A DNA stretch of 64,000 nt from Alentia gelatinosa. Lineage: Eukaryota > Annelida > Polychaeta > Phyllodocida > Polynoidae. The position numbers and the translations under genes are program-made. The stretch lies in NCBI GenBank assembly GCA_950022655.1, contig OX465590.1, positions 42,429,718-42,493,717 of the forward strand, given 5' to 3'. How positions within the stretch are numbered: the first letter of the stretch is position 1; the number at the start of each line of letters is the position of its first letter. This document shows, one piece after another, positions 10,136 through 22,141 of this stretch. The notes below the pieces were generated by a model. The model worked only from the letters and a program-made list of their open reading frames with translations. It had not been told where the DNA came from and made no database searches.

Positions 10136-11050
10136 TCATTTGTTAGTATTGTTACTGACTTTGCAGTCATAAGCTGCGTGAGACTTGGAGTTACACTCAC
10201 TACACACATGAGGGAATTTACAATTCTGGAATCGGCATTCCCCTGAATCTGAATTGAATAGTTTACAGACTCCGGTGAGTTCTGATTTCTTTTGATTATT
10301 CTGAGCTTTGGATTTCTAAGCGATAATTGTGCCATCATAAGAGAGATACCTGACAATTTCTGACGGGTCGATTTTGGAAAATTCTTCATAACCTGTTTTT
10401 TCCACCCTCTCCTTTACCGCCTGATCATATCGTAATAGAGCATCTTGCGTGAAAACCCTTGTATCTGCTTTCTCTGCGATTAACGATATGTGGTCTACAA
10501 ATCCAGTAACATCCTGATTCTCAGCTAACATATATTTTAAAATTTTCATGTTAACTACAGTCAGTTTCTCTAGAGTAAACAACTTTTCATTCTCCTCAAG
10601 ATACGATTTTGAGAGATATTTACCCTTCTTAAGAACTTCTTTCTTCAAAGGCTTGAGAGGCTTAGGCGTAGGCTCGATATCGGCGATAGGCTTAGCACTT
10701 GCTTCACTTTTGTCGATTTTGCTCTCATCCAATTTCTTTTTACTCGCAGGGGAATCATCTCGATTGGTCGACTGGTTCTTTTCTTGAAAAAGTTCCATAG
10801 CTGCAAATATCGTCGACTCCAAACGATCCATCCTCCTGGACATCTCAAGGGAATCTTCTACTGAAGTCGTCCTATCGTCGAGGCCGACCGTATCGCACCC
10901 AGCCTTGGCGGGTGATGGAGACTGCTGTCTACCATTCTTGACACAGGATGAACTGGAAGTCCTCAACTCCTCATCTTTTTTCCCCAATTAATTCCGGGAA
11001 TCGTCAACGATATCTGATGACATTGCTCTGGGCTTGCTCCTCCGACCCAT
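10136..11050 (-). pseudogene. DIRS/Ngaro-order gag with two nonsense codons
   Basis: A single 304-codon frame starts at the ATG at 11048-11050 and ends at TGA 10136-10138. It is broken only by TAA at 10988-10990 and TAG at 10316-10318. The N-terminus is basic/serine-rich, followed by a charged linker (about residues 80-135) and a helical middle. The C-terminal zinc motif is typical of DIRS-type gag: VCKLFNSDSGECRFQNCKFP, then HVCSEC and SHAAYDC. The intact frame apart from two stops suggests modest age. The RT remnant follows in another frame, as usual for these elements. Confidence 0.7.
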
Positions 11051-12355
11051 ATTCCAAGAACCGTCTTGAAATCGCCCAAATTTAAAATTTCCCACCTCAG
11101 TGAGGAAAATACATGTGTTGCGGTCGGTGAGCAGATGAAGAGTGAGTAAATAACGGTTGAGAGCTGCTCACCGCCACGCGTTAGGAATTATTACCGTAGT
11201 TATAGCATTAACAATAGCAACCGCCTAGACGACGGAAGTAGGAGATATCCGAGGTGAATAATATGAGACATTCCATTCGGTATTTATATTTATATATTAA
11301 CATATATAATATATATTGTTCATGTCTTATATCCACTAAGAGAAATTGTATACAACGGATTATAAGGGTTCAGCATTGTACTGTTGAGGCATACTATGTA
11401 TTGATCATTAGAAAAAGGCAGATTTCAGGAAACAAAAAAGTAACCTTATACAACAGATAAAATTCTTAATACTCGGAAAATGTAATAACCACCTGGTCCT
11501 GTGTATATATACATACATGTGTTACTTAAGTAGGGGATCCACCAATATTGTATGGCAGTACTGTACACATATCATCTTCATTACATATCATGGTATTTGC
11601 GTCGAATATTATAAACTTAACAATACCTGATCTGTGTTGTTGATAACCTGAAGGTACCTGAGATGTAAGAGGGCCCAGGTGGAAGACCGGCAACTTTGCC
11701 GAACCCGGCGTACATGTATGCAATAATGCATTCCCTAAATAAAAAAACTAAAAAAAAAAAAAAAAATCTTCTCTTCTCTACCATCTCAGAATAACTTCAT
11801 GCGAAGAGAGCCATCACAGAGGGCCATCATAGATATATAACGTCGCTGCAATAAGCTAATGTAGACATCTGAAAGTAACCGAACTCTAAAAATAGCAATA
11901 AATCCTCTGGGACCCCTCCAACAGCTTTTCAAAGATGATGAAAAAAAGGATACATATGAGCTGGATATAAAAGGTCGCAAAGTGGCGTCTCATGCCGCCA
12001 TTTCCGGTCAGAAGCGACGGACATAAAAGTAAACCTGAACACCCGCTGAATCCCCTTCAGTACCACGTGACTTGGTTGATCTCAGATGACACCAGGGGTC
12101 GCGGTAGATCTCAGGGGAGTGTGTCGCGTACAGAAAGGACGGGGAGCTGAAATGTAGAGGAGCGGGCGCCAAACTTAACGGCTGAGATGACTGGAGAAGC
12201 CACATCAAAATGTCAAAGGCGACTCGAGTGACTCTTGTGTGTGAAATCCAAACCGTGCTAGTAAAAGGTTTCACTGTATAGGCTTTTAAAAAAAAAGGAA
12301 GGTATTAGATGTGCAGTGTGTGATGTGGAATGGAAAGGCTCACCGTAGTGGTCCA
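11051..12355. other. No gene recognised
   Basis: 11051-11230 is probably the 5' untranslated end of the - strand DIRS-order element (no terminal repeat identified). 11250-11740 is AT-rich. An A-run at 11750-11766 may be the tail of a retroposed sequence, but no target duplication was found. 12000-12250 is moderately GC-rich without a convincing frame. Confidence 0.35.
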
Positions 12356-12359
12356 AAGT

Positions 12360-12520
12360 AGGGGTCCCGCATAGTGGTCCCACATGACGGTCAAACATAA
12401 TGATCCCACATGGGGTCCCACATGGGGGTCCCACATGGGGTCCCACATGGGGGTCCCACATGGGGTCCCACATGGGGTCCCACATGGGGGTCCCACATGG
12501 GGGTCCCACATAATTGATCC
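12360..12520. repeat. GGTCCCACATGGG minisatellite, left block
   Basis: About ten 13-15-bp units of GGTCCCACATGGGG. Open frames through it are artefacts of the repeat. A related block (GTGGTCCTACATGTT) resumes at 12815, suggesting one array split by about 290 bp of unrelated sequence. Confidence 0.85.
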
Positions 12521-12814
12521 TAAGGGTTGGTTCCACATGTTGTGGTAAAAAAATGTTATTTCGTTCCGGGAAAAAAAGTCGAGGGTGGAAATTTGTTTTC
12601 CCTCTTACTAAGAAAAGGACCCAACAAGGTTGGAGATCGCCAGCATGTAAATATTGCGTCACATGTACTGTGAAACCCAATTAAAAGTAGAGATATAGGC
12701 GGGAAAAGCCGAAATCGGACCTGCCAGTGGTTTCCCCAGTCACTTGCGGTAGTGAGCACAATCTACCCACACGCCTCGTTAACCAGTATTAACCAGTACA
12801 TGTTTGTGTCTGCA

Positions 12815-13056
12815 CTGTGGTCCCATGAAGTGGTCCTACATGTTGGTCCTTCATTAATGTATCACATTGTGGTCCAATTTTGTGGTCCTACATGTTTGTA
12901 CAACATTACCCCACATCATGGTCTTACATTGTGGTCCAACATGTTTGTCCCACATTGTGGTCATATATGGTGGGTCTGTATAATGGTCCTACATGGTGGT
13001 CCTACAAGGTGGTCCTACAAGGTGGTCCTACAAGTCCGTTCTGCATGTCGGTCATA
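12815..13056. repeat. TGGTCCTACATG minisatellite, right block
   Basis: Degenerate units of TGGTCCTACATGTT/TGGTCCTACAAGG in the same orientation as 12360-12520, but more diverged. Confidence 0.75.
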
Positions 13057-13061
13057 CATAA

Positions 13062-13492
13062 AGGGTGGCTTCTACCAACCATGACAAGCCTCTGATAAGC
13101 GCCAAAGAAAGTTCCAATTGGCACTTGTTGCAGCCTTGTCATAAGAAGGGGGCTTTATGACAGGGTTGTCAGGGTGTGTTGGGAAGTGCACGCTCCACGA
13201 AAAATTTCCTATCGTAGACCTGTGTGACATGCTCCCGACACGCCATGACACTCCAAGACAAGGGTCCAGTCGTAGGAAAAATTGAACATGCTCAATTTTG
13301 TCATAGCCTTGTCGGAAGGCTCCCAACAAGCTTCCAATTGTGGCCTTGTCATGGCCTTGTCGTAGACTCTTGTCAGGAACTTTGGTCCACCAACCATGAC
13401 AAGGCATCCAATCATAGGTCAATCATGGACCTTGTCGGGAAGCCATTGTCGTAGTCTTGTCGTGGTTGGTGGACGCCCGCCTTTATGGTCAC
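13062..13492. mobile_element. MITE P1 with internal ACAAGG/CCTTGT repeats
   Basis: The left end (AAGGGTGGCTTCTACCAACC then ATGACAAG) is the inverse of the right end (CTTGTCGTGGTTGGTGGACG then CCCGCCTTT). The interior is full of CTTGTCATGGCCTTGTCGTA-like repeats in both orientations. Its termini share GGCGTCCACC with family I, suggesting a common transposase class. Confidence 0.7.
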
Positions 13493-13597
13493 ATAGGCTG
13501 GCGCAGTCTGTGCCCACAATCACATACTTTTGGGGAGAATCACTGTCATACCAGTCTCTATCCTTTATGTGATGGACTGTGGTATGACGGACTTTAA

Positions 13598-13879
13598 GGT
13601 CCGGCGTCCACCTACTACGATATGGCACCGATGCGGACTACGATGCACCTCCTGATAAAAAGATCAAAATCGCGTCGGAAGGTCACTTAATATCTGGGCA
13701 GTTGACCACGTTTCTGCGATTAGGCACAGAAAAAACCCATTACGAAATGTGACGGATTGGCATGCCTAGACATATGTGTACGATTTTGCACCTTCCCGAT
13801 ATGTCGCCGATATTTGCTTTTTGTATCGGTGCCATATCGGTAGCTCTAAATTTCTATCGTAGTAGGTGGACGCCAGGCC
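13598..13879. mobile_element. PIF/Harbinger-like MITE I3, TAA target duplication
   Basis: Terminal inverted repeats GGTCCGGCGTCCACCTACTA (left) and GGCCTGGCGTCCACCTACTA (right, inverted) are flanked by TAA on both sides (13595-13597 and 13880-13882). The 282-bp length equals copy I5. PIF/Harbinger and Tourist-like elements duplicate TWA/TAA, which supports the assignment. Confidence 0.8.
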
Positions 13880-14104
13880 TAATGCTATGTTTGCCCTCTA
13901 AAACTACAGCCCCATCTTCAGTGGGCTGAGGATGATCATAAGGAAACCTGCCACTAAGTCTCGGCTGTGAGAGTGAAGCGCCGTACGTCCACAGTAACAT
14001 GAGTCGAGGTTAGCACTCTCCTTCACATTCACTATCAGTCGCCCTGCGCAATATGCCAGTAATATAACGACAGTGACAGGACTAAAGGTTAGAAATCTCC
14101 TTTA

Positions 14105-14286
14105 GGCCTTGTGTCTACTGAGCTTTAATACCCTACGATAGACCTAACGATGTGTGCATCAGTGTACAGCCTCGGGTGTATCGGCTACCGCTTGAAGCTG
14201 ACTTTCCAACGCAATATCAAGTTTGCGTCTGGAGATGTATCATAAGGCCTATCGTAGTGTATCGGGAGCTCAGTGGACGCCGGGCC
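14105..14286. mobile_element. PIF/Harbinger-like MITE I4, diverged
   Basis: The left end GGCCTTGTGTCTACTGAGC pairs with the right end (GAGCTCAGTGGACGCCGGGCC, inverted). Internally, CCTACGATAG pairs with CTATCGTAG. The flanks are TTA and TTG. Confidence 0.6.
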
Positions 14287-15483
14287 TTGTGATATATACC
14301 CATTGACGATTTGCATTCACTACCGGCACAGTGCGCCCGAATATTCACTATACGGGCACAGTGCACCCGAACATTATTCATACTGCACCCCTGCTAACGA
14401 GTGGTATTTCATAAACGTTCGACCTCAGGTATGTAATAATGAGACACTGCGATATGCAAAGGTTTTCATGAATCTAAATGTACATTTTTTCATTTGATAA
14501 GACATCAAATCTAACCCTTCTACTTACAGGCAATGTGGATGCCCTATGTCTTAGATAATATGAGGAAAATTCCATACTGTCTAAGATACGGCTTCCGTTC
14601 GAGGTCAATTGTGGATTTCATACTGCCATAGGCAATGTATAATCGGTGACTACCCCGCCACATGTTTTCATATGTCATGTGTGACATATACATATTTTAT
14701 GGCATAACTGTGGCATACAGTCACACCATGTTAAATTTTTGGAAATTTACATGAGGGGTAGGATGATACACATGTAACCACGTATTGCTCATCGATGGAT
14801 TGTCCACCTATACACTCCTTTTATCTTTAAGTTTAGTTGGAAGATATCCACAAGAAATACAGATAAGTTGAAATAAAGTTGATTGGTTTTTTTTGGAGGT
14901 AATATTACATCGAAGTAGGGGGGGGGAGACATTAATTGGAATGTTGCTTAAACTTAAAGTTTAATAAAGACGAGCAAAACTCATAAGACATGTTCTCCTT
15001 TTTGTTTGTAGGGGGGTGGATATAATTTTACTCCTTTAGCTAATATCTACCGACCAATATTCGAACTCTCTCTAGCCCAATAAAAGTGGGGAAATGTCAA
15101 GCAAGACGTTTAATGTAGCGGAGACCTTTATTTGTGCACAATCACAACCAATTAGTAAAGCCAATCGGGGAACGAATCAAAATGATAAAGATGTTGCCTT
15201 TGTTGATATGAAATACGATACCAATGTTTGTCCTCAATTTAATAGGCAATAAGAACAAATTTGAAATATGAAGAATGACAAAATGATTTTGAGAACCGAA
15301 GCGGAGTAAATCCCACAAAACAGACACAGCGAGAATCAATTTTGGATGTTGTTGTTGTTGAACTGAGTTGAACAATGCGTAATTCATTGTGGTTTGAGGA
15401 ACAATAAGATTTTAAGGTGATGAGTATAACAACTATACGTTGTAGGACATGATAAACATGATACATAGTATTTACGAGGATAA
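14287..15483. other. No gene recognised; AT-rich
   Basis: 14310-14390 has two units of (A)TTCACTAxxGGCACAGTGCxCCGAA, a tiny tandem duplication. The rest is AT-rich, with G-runs near 14920 and 15010 and no conserved frame. Confidence 0.35.
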
Positions 15484-15765
15484 GGTCCGGCGTCCACCTA
15501 GTACGACAGAATCGTAGACCTCCCGATATGGCACCGATACAAAATGTCAAAATCGGTGCCATATCGGGAAGGTGCAAAATCGTAGACATATGTCTAGACA
15601 AGCCAATCCCCCATGCCTTGTATGGGTTTTTTATCGGTGTTTAATCGCAGAAACGTGGTCAACTGCCCCGATATCAGGTAACCTTCCGACACGATTTTGA
15701 TTTTTTATCGGGTGGTGCATCGCAGACCATATCGGTGGCATATCGTAGTAGGTGGACGCCGGACC
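15484..15765. mobile_element. PIF/Harbinger-like MITE I5, TAA target duplication
   Basis: The ends GGTCCGGCGTCCACC and GGTGGACGCCGGACC are perfect inverses and are flanked by TAA (15481-15483 and 15766-15768). It has the same length (282 bp) as I3, with CACCGATACAAAA and TTTTTATCGG segments shared by the family. Confidence 0.85.
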
Positions 15766-15820
15766 TAAAGATTCAGAGATATGTTTTATAACCGTGGCAA
15801 GCGCTAATAGTGACCATTTA

Positions 15821-16043
15821 AGGAGATGGCAATCAAACTAGAGTATCAGGTATAGGAAGTCAGGTTGTATCTATTCTATTCATATCTATACAAAGAAGAA
15901 ATCTGAAGCAGGGCCGTAAAAAAGACATGGTAGGAAGTGTAAGAGAAATGTAATATTGTGAATCAGCCAAAACACCAAGTATAAAACCACCCTAGTGTAT
16001 ACTATGAAAGAAATAAAGTCCTCTCAACAGAAAAAAAAAGAAA
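15821..16043 (+). mobile_element. Retroposed sequence with poly(A) and 15-bp target-site duplication
   Basis: The 223-bp insert is bracketed by perfect 15-base direct repeats AATAGTGACCATTTA (15806-15820 and 16044-16058). It ends in an A-rich tail (from 16031) that starts 14 bases after an AATAAA signal (16012-16017). These are the hallmarks of LINE-mediated retroposition of a polyadenylated transcript. The 223 bp does not resemble the LINE 3' ends in this window and has no clear frame, so it is probably a 3'-UTR fragment of a cellular or repeat mRNA. Confidence 0.85.
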
Positions 16044-16089
16044 AATAGTGACCATTTAGAGGTCATTGCGTGCTATAGATAGTATAAAG

Positions 16090-16250
16090 GAAACCTATAG
16101 AATCTAGGGTCAGAGATCGTATCTCATCGAGTTTGAATCGCATAGTAATTCACAAGGTGAAGCCATGTGAATTACGTGGTGATTCAAACAAGGTGGGATA
16201 CGAGCTCTGGCATTAAACTCAAATAGGTTTCTTAATTTATCACCCCCTTC
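16090..16250 (+). mobile_element. Bipartite hairpin-box element M1 (hairpin plus first box)
   Basis: AAACCTATAG (16090) pairs with AATAGGTTT (near 16225), and GAGTTTGAATC pairs with GATTCAAAC around an AAGGTGAAGCC loop. It is followed at once by TTTATCACCCCC (16237-16247). Related hairpins occur in D2 (32215-32340) and M2 (51996-52140). The distal box was not found. Confidence 0.6.
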
Positions 16251-16259
16251 ACAGGATAG

Positions 16260-17590
16260 GGAGCTACAAGTAAGGACATGGCATGTGGGACAAACAACCT
16301 TGGCATTGTAATATATTCAGCTTTGAGGTTTCCTTTATAAGCCAGTTGCAACCATTACTATATGTCCTTTTGCCTGAGTCGGTGAGAAGTGTATATCATA
16401 TATTTGGACTCAATAAAGAAGCATAGAAGTACCTCTACTGCAGATCTTATCTGTGAAGGGCTGACACTGCCAAGCAATACTCTCCCATCTACAACCTACC
16501 TCACTTCAGCTATGGTATTCCAGGGACTGCTGGTAGCCAACCTGCATCCAGTGGTTATTTCAATATGATACACCCGTGGATTATTCCAGCTCAAGCTAGC
16601 ACCTCCTGAGAGCAACACATAGGACACTGCACAACTGCTGAACCCTCCTGTGGGTCAGTGGTGCATTCTACACATCGATAGGACATACTCACACACACAA
16701 CAGTAACAACAAAAAGGAAGCCAGTAATAAGACTGACTTACTTGTTCCGGCCCACATGCATGTACCTCTCCTGCAGTCACTCGATGGGTTAGAGTTATCT
16801 TTCAGGTTTCCTGGCGGCCAATGGGAATGTGGCTTATAGCCTCCTGCTGTCACTGTGAATTAATACTCTCTGTAAACTCTATGTTGTCAGAGATAATGCG
16901 CCAATGGAGATCGCAGACGGTCATAAATTATTGTAGTATTTTTCCATCTCATCTCATTTTTAATAAGATCCCTCTTATCCGTATAGAGTATGATTTCGAC
17001 ATTATGTTGATTGATGTTTATAGCCTTGCTGATGAACTGAAGGCCATAATGTAAAACCGTCATACAGGAGGAACTGTGTGCTAGATAAAAAAAGAAGAAA
17101 AGAAAGGTGTTTGTGGGCACACTGATCTGGCCAGACTTCACATAAACTCCTGGCTTCACATAAACTCCATACCTCCTGGCTAAAACAGCGCGGCGAAGTC
17201 GGAGAAACCACTGACATTTCTAAATAATAAATGCCGGTATAATGGATCTGCATGATAATTCATTTACTTACTCCATTTATGTTGTGTTTGATGAGGTGGG
17301 ATGAGGGAGTTTTCTGATAAAGAAGGTATAAATCATGCACACATTTTGACCAATCAGAAAACACCTCTTAAATCACCTTCGGGTGCCAGCGGCTTCGTTC
17401 AAGATGGCGACGACAGTGGAAATTTCTTGTTAAGATGCATGAGATGCGTGCAGAATCGGCGAGACATGTTTGGATGGTGCTGGGGTATATTCTAGGCTGA
17501 TGTATGATGTGTATTGTCATATCGGCAGCCGGAATCACTGCTTAGTCTGAGGGCTTACCTTATGGGCTACAGTCTCCAAGCAGTGAGTAG
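16260..17590. other. No gene recognised
   Basis: AT-rich sequence with scattered short frames. A small palindrome-like duplication (ACTTCACATAAACTCC / GGCTTCACATAAACTCC) lies near 17140-17170. 17551-17590 is the left copy of a direct repeat that recurs on the right of MITE K1. Confidence 0.35.
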
Positions 17591-17594
17591 TCTA

Positions 17595-17995
17595 AAGCCC
17601 AATACACATCTACCGATTTTGGAACATTGATGTACCTTTGTCGGCGACAAAGGTACAGTGATTTGTCTCAGGCGAGCCATCCTAACGGAGTCAGCCCTAG
17701 TCGGTAGATGTAGAACAGCTGGGCAAGGGTCAGCCAATGATTAGTGAAACCGCCTGTTGGAAATGTTCTGTTGTCCGCGACGAGTTGTTGTTTGATGTTC
17801 CTAAATTGGTCGCCAAAAGTTTATCAACATATTGATAAATCCAGTTGTTGACAATGGAACGTTGGTAAATGGCCTTTAATTGGATGGCAGACATGGGCTG
17901 AGGGGTTACGTAATTTGCCTGCGACGAGTTAACCGACTCCTATATGATTTTTGAACTAATCGTTCAACCCTGAATCAGTAGATGAGCATTGGGCT
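17595..17995. mobile_element. MITE K1
   Basis: AGCCCAATACACATCTACCG (left) is the near-inverse of the right end (CAGTAGATGAGCATTGGGCT). The flanks TAA (17592-17594) and TTA suit a PIF-type three-base target. Internally, GGTACAGTG / TTTGTCGGCGAC pairs are visible. A 35-bp sequence containing CTCCAAGCA flanks it on both sides. Confidence 0.7.
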
Positions 17996-18000
17996 TTAAA

Positions 18001-18690
18001 GTTTACTTTATGGGGCTACTCTCTCCAAGCACAGAATCGTCTCATGGCTTACTATATTGGATGCATGGGCTACTATATGGGTTACCATATGGGATGCAAA
18101 AGAAAAACAAACTTGTTGAAATATTTCGAAACAATGAGATCAATCTCTTCGACTAAATGATTCCTGATAGCTTTCTACCCAAGAATATGTTTGTTGATAT
18201 ATGATGGTTATTTTACCCGGATTGTACTTTTTCTATTGTGTAAAGAGAGCAGTATATTTGTTTAATAGTATACGATAGTAATTTATGTACGTGGTATGAA
18301 AGTATGTCTTGTCTATGACCTTTCTGGGAAGAACGTCCTTGGACAGCAGTTTGTATATGTTTTTCTCTGAAGAAAAAGCCTCCAAGAACGGACCCATTTT
18401 AAAGGTTACTTCAAAGGTCTACACTCTCCAAGCTACTTCCTAGGGATAGAATTGATCTGTCTTAAAGGTTGGTAAACGGGTCTACATTCTCCAAGCACTG
18501 AGATATCTTGAATGTTACTGCACTGGCTGAACTCTCCAATCGCCGGCTCAGAAGCAGCAGTTACTTCCCTGACTCGTATTTAGAGGTGTATATTATGTAC
18601 TAGAAAGGCAATAACAATGTCAAACGTACAATGGTATAACGGCATTTAAAATCAGGATCTGAGGGATTGAGAATCAAGTTTTAAAATATA
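18001..18690. repeat. Spaced CTACACTCTCCAAGC repeats
   Basis: (T)CTACWSTCTCCAAGCA recurs at about 17571, 18016, 18420 and 18490, each preceded by a GGTTACTT-like segment. The array is loose, with unequal spacing. No gene is seen. Confidence 0.45.
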
Positions 18691-18694
18691 CTGT

Positions 18695-19190
18695 ATATAC
18701 CTTACTGGTATATACTCACGTACCACATTTATTTTGATAAAAATATTCCATGAGCTCGCAGAGCGAGTGGAATATTTTTTATCAAAAGAAACAAGGTATG
18801 TGAGTATTTACCAGTAAGGTAATACATTTTTATTTTATCATATACCTTCAAATATAAGTATTTGATGAATTACATAAGGAAATATGACAATGTCCGAGCT
18901 GGATTCAAAGTGTGCTGGTATATCTCTTGACATCTTAGTGAAAGTCAAGCACAGAATATGATCGAAGAACATTTTTTACTTTTTTCCCCTTCGACTCCTG
19001 TGATCCTTGTGCAAGTCACTGCCAGCACTTCCTAAGTAGGTCAGCGCAATTTCTTTCAGCCAATCAGAATTTGTATTAAAAGTAAGGTAGTACATCATTT
19101 TGTACCACCATTCTGTGTATATATTTGATACCAATACCCTAGCAGAGGTTGGTATTTGTGTAACATACTGGCACAGGTATATAATAAGAT
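18695..19190 (+). mobile_element. Probable bipartite hairpin-box element Q1
   Basis: TTACTGGTATATACTCAC (about 18703) pairs with GTGAGTATTTACCAGTAA (about 18800). TTGATAAAAATATTCCA pairs with TGGAATATTTTTTATCAA, around a CGCAGAGCG centre. A box TTATCATATACC follows near 18836, and its approximate inverse GGTATATAATAAG lies at about 19177, enclosing a ~340-bp tail. The hairpin is certain; the box assignment is weaker. Confidence 0.55.
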
Positions 19191-19384
19191 CCACGACCAA
19201 TGTATTAAAACACATTTAGCTTGAATCACCTTGGAATGTTATGGATTAGTACCTACCTAGAGTTTACCTTGAGTTCAGGTTCAAGTCAGGAAAGGATAGA
19301 ATAAAAAATATCCCTCCAATTAACAAGCTACTGAAGATCAGTCTTGACTTCGGTGCCAGCTAAAGTGGGATACATAAGAGAACT

Positions 19385-19760
19385 AGGAGCAAAAGGTATG
19401 TTCATCATTGATGAATGAGCGAGCACTTACAAATGAACAACAATGGAAAGGTTTGGGTTTAATGCATTCAGTCATGGATAGGTTTCTCTCACCCACTTGC
19501 ACCAAGTCATCTTGCCATTTCTACGACTGCCTGACTCTAGGATCAAATCGTATCTAGCACCAGTGGGTCTTGAGGTATTTCGGCCTTGAGTGATTGGTCA
19601 TGGTCAGCTGAGCAGACCTCTTAGCCCTTTTAGAGACACTGGCACCCTGCTCTTTCCCCAATATCGCAGTGAATAGCACACATATAGTGGAGGGATAATT
19701 ATTTTGCAGAATGATGGAAGTCTGTATGTAGGCGATGTATATATTCTGCGTGCGAGCACA
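19385..19760 (+). mobile_element. Dispersed repeat N, copy 1
   Basis: About 375 bp starting AGGAGCAAAAGGTATGTTCA is matched by 22540-22930 in the same orientation at roughly 80% by eye. Shared blocks include CATCATTGATGAATGAGCG, ACCCACTTGCACCAAGTCA, CACCAGTGGGTCTTGAGG and GACACTGGCACCCTGCT. No inverted termini or poly(A) are obvious, so the class is unknown. Confidence 0.7.
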
Positions 19761-20432
19761 CTCTAAAAAGGTTCACTCATATAAAAGTACACATCGAGCT
19801 GGAGCATGTTTAGAAAACCACCACCTGCTCCTCCAACAGCATGAGGGTGGTTTTAGGCCAAGAAATTCAGGTCAATTGTAGACTGCAGACCCGCCCTAAG
19901 GCGTTATTAACACTATGTAAGGAGGTCAGCGTGAAGGTCGTGGTTTGCTCTGAATAACATCATTGGCTGCTGGGTCAATCCATGCCTTCTCTAATCCTTA
20001 AATGGCAGTCAAGGCATGGGGAAAACTCCATACAGCCATTTCCAACCACTCAAAACTCAGAATCCCCGCCATAAAAGACTGGACCACCCTCAGAACGATC
20101 ATCTTCACAACCACCATCACCACAAGGAGGGCACTCAACATCGTCACCATCCAACATTACCTGCACCACCCTCAGAATGACCACCTTCACCACCATCACC
20201 ACGAACAGGTCAATTAACATCCTCACAAATCTGTTAGGATATACGCATCAAAATGAACACTTTTAAAACTACCCTCAGAACTTTGCACCAGCATGATGCT
20301 AAAGCCCAGATAACACCACTCTTATCTGTTAGGACATCAATGTGAACACCTTCACAAACACCTGCACACCACCATGAGGACTGTGAAGCGGCTTTGTGTG
20401 AAAGCCGGAATAACATCGGTCTTCTCTGTATA
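19761..20432. other. No gene recognised; degenerate local duplications
   Basis: Related segments with CCACCCTCAGAA, CACCACCATCACC and GTTAGGAYATCAATGTGAACA recur between 20090 and 20360 and again near 20760. The apparent His-rich frame at 20002-20217 comes from CACCAT repeats and is not called. Confidence 0.35.
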
Positions 20433-20755
20433 GCCCGGTTCCCACTAAGCGATTAAGGGGCATTCAGAGGGCACCCGTCGGCGACTATGGCCAAAATTTC
20501 TAGGAATTTGCTGAGTCGCCTAGTGGGAATGCAAAAAGGCAAAATCGTCGGCGACTATTGCCCTATCCCCCGTTGTTCAGGCTTGAGTCGGCGACTGGAT
20601 TCTCACTAAAAAGTGCACCAGTCTCTTGCGATTCAATTTCAAACATGTTTGAAATATATCAGGGCATAGTCGCCACCTGCTGTGCGACGGGCGTTTCCCG
20701 GTGATTATGCTCGGCAGTAGTCTCAGGGGCAGAAATCGCCTAGTGGGAATGGGCC
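20433..20755. mobile_element. MITE J1
   Basis: GCCCGGTTCCCACTAAGCG (left) is the inverse of CGCCTAGTGGGAATGGGCC (right). CGTCGGCGACTA repeats lie inside. The termini resemble the other PIF-type MITEs here (G-GCCC...CACTAG). Confidence 0.7.
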
Positions 20756-21059
20756 TTAAGGATATAGGACATCAAAATGAACACCTTCACCTTTACTTCT
20801 TTACTCCCATCATAAGCTACCATTATCCTCACCTCTCTCCCTACCAACTCCTAACCAACTACACCAAACCATGATACATGATATCGCCATCATCAACACA
20901 CTCACACCCCACCTCACCACTGCCTTGAAACCCCCTTCCCTCCTCTCCTCTCAGATCTCCCACCACATTCTCCTCCACATCATTATGACCTCTCACACAA
21001 CAAGCCTGCCTTAACCACCCAAATCAAAATCTCCCATCATACCACCTCCACCAAACTCC

Positions 21060-22141
21060 AATACATATCATCACCACACACCATACACCACCCCTACCAC
21101 ACCACTGTCACAACAAATCCTAATACACAACACACATCACACCCCTCCCCGTCACACCAAATTCCAATACACATCATCATAACACAACCCCCACCACCTA
21201 CCACTCACCACTACCATACATCAACACCACACACAACACACAACTCCCACCACACACCCCACACCATACACCACTCACCACACTCACACCACCCACACAC
21301 CACACACCACTCACCACTCACCACCACCACACCCCACCACCACACACCACACCCCACCAACACACCCCACCACCACACACCACACACCACCACCCCACAC
21401 CGCTCGCCACATACCACACACCACACAACACACAACACACCACACACCACACACCACACACCACTCACCACACACCACACACCACACACCACCACCCCAC
21501 ACCGCTCACCACACACCACACACCACACACCACACAACACACAACACACAACACACAACACTCACCACACACCACACTCCACCACCCCACACCACACACC
21601 CCACACCACCACAACACACCCCAAACCCCACACCCCACACCCCACACCCCACACCACACACCACTCCCCACTCACCACTCACCACCACCACACCCCACCA
21701 CCACACACCACACCCCACCAACACACCCCACCACCACACACCACACACCACCACCCCACACCCCACACCCCACACCACACACTACCACCCCACACCACTC
21801 GCCACACACCACACACCACACACCACACACCACACATTACTCACCACACACCACACACCATCACCCCACACCACACACCCCACACCACACATCACCACCC
21901 CACACCACACACCCCACCCCACACCACTCGCCACACACCACACACCACACACCACACACCACCCACCACAGACCACTCGCCACACACCACACACCACACA
22001 CCACACACCACACACCACACACCACACACCACACACCACACACCACACACCACACACCACACACTATCACCCCACCCCACACCACACACCCTCACCACAC
22101 ACCACACACCCCTCACCAAACACCACTCACCACACACCCCT
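21060..22141. repeat. CACACCA/CACCACCA microsatellite, ~1.1 kb
   Basis: Almost pure CACCACACACCACA-type sequence with a few CCCC and CTCACC variants. Higher-order duplications are visible: the block around 21330-21400 recurs near 21690-21760. Long open frames of Val/Cys/Trp on the - strand are repeat artefacts. Confidence 0.95.

Noticed and set aside
20002..20217. His/Thr-rich frame
   Set aside because: Arises from CACCAT and CACCACC repeats; neighbouring degenerate copies do not keep the frame.
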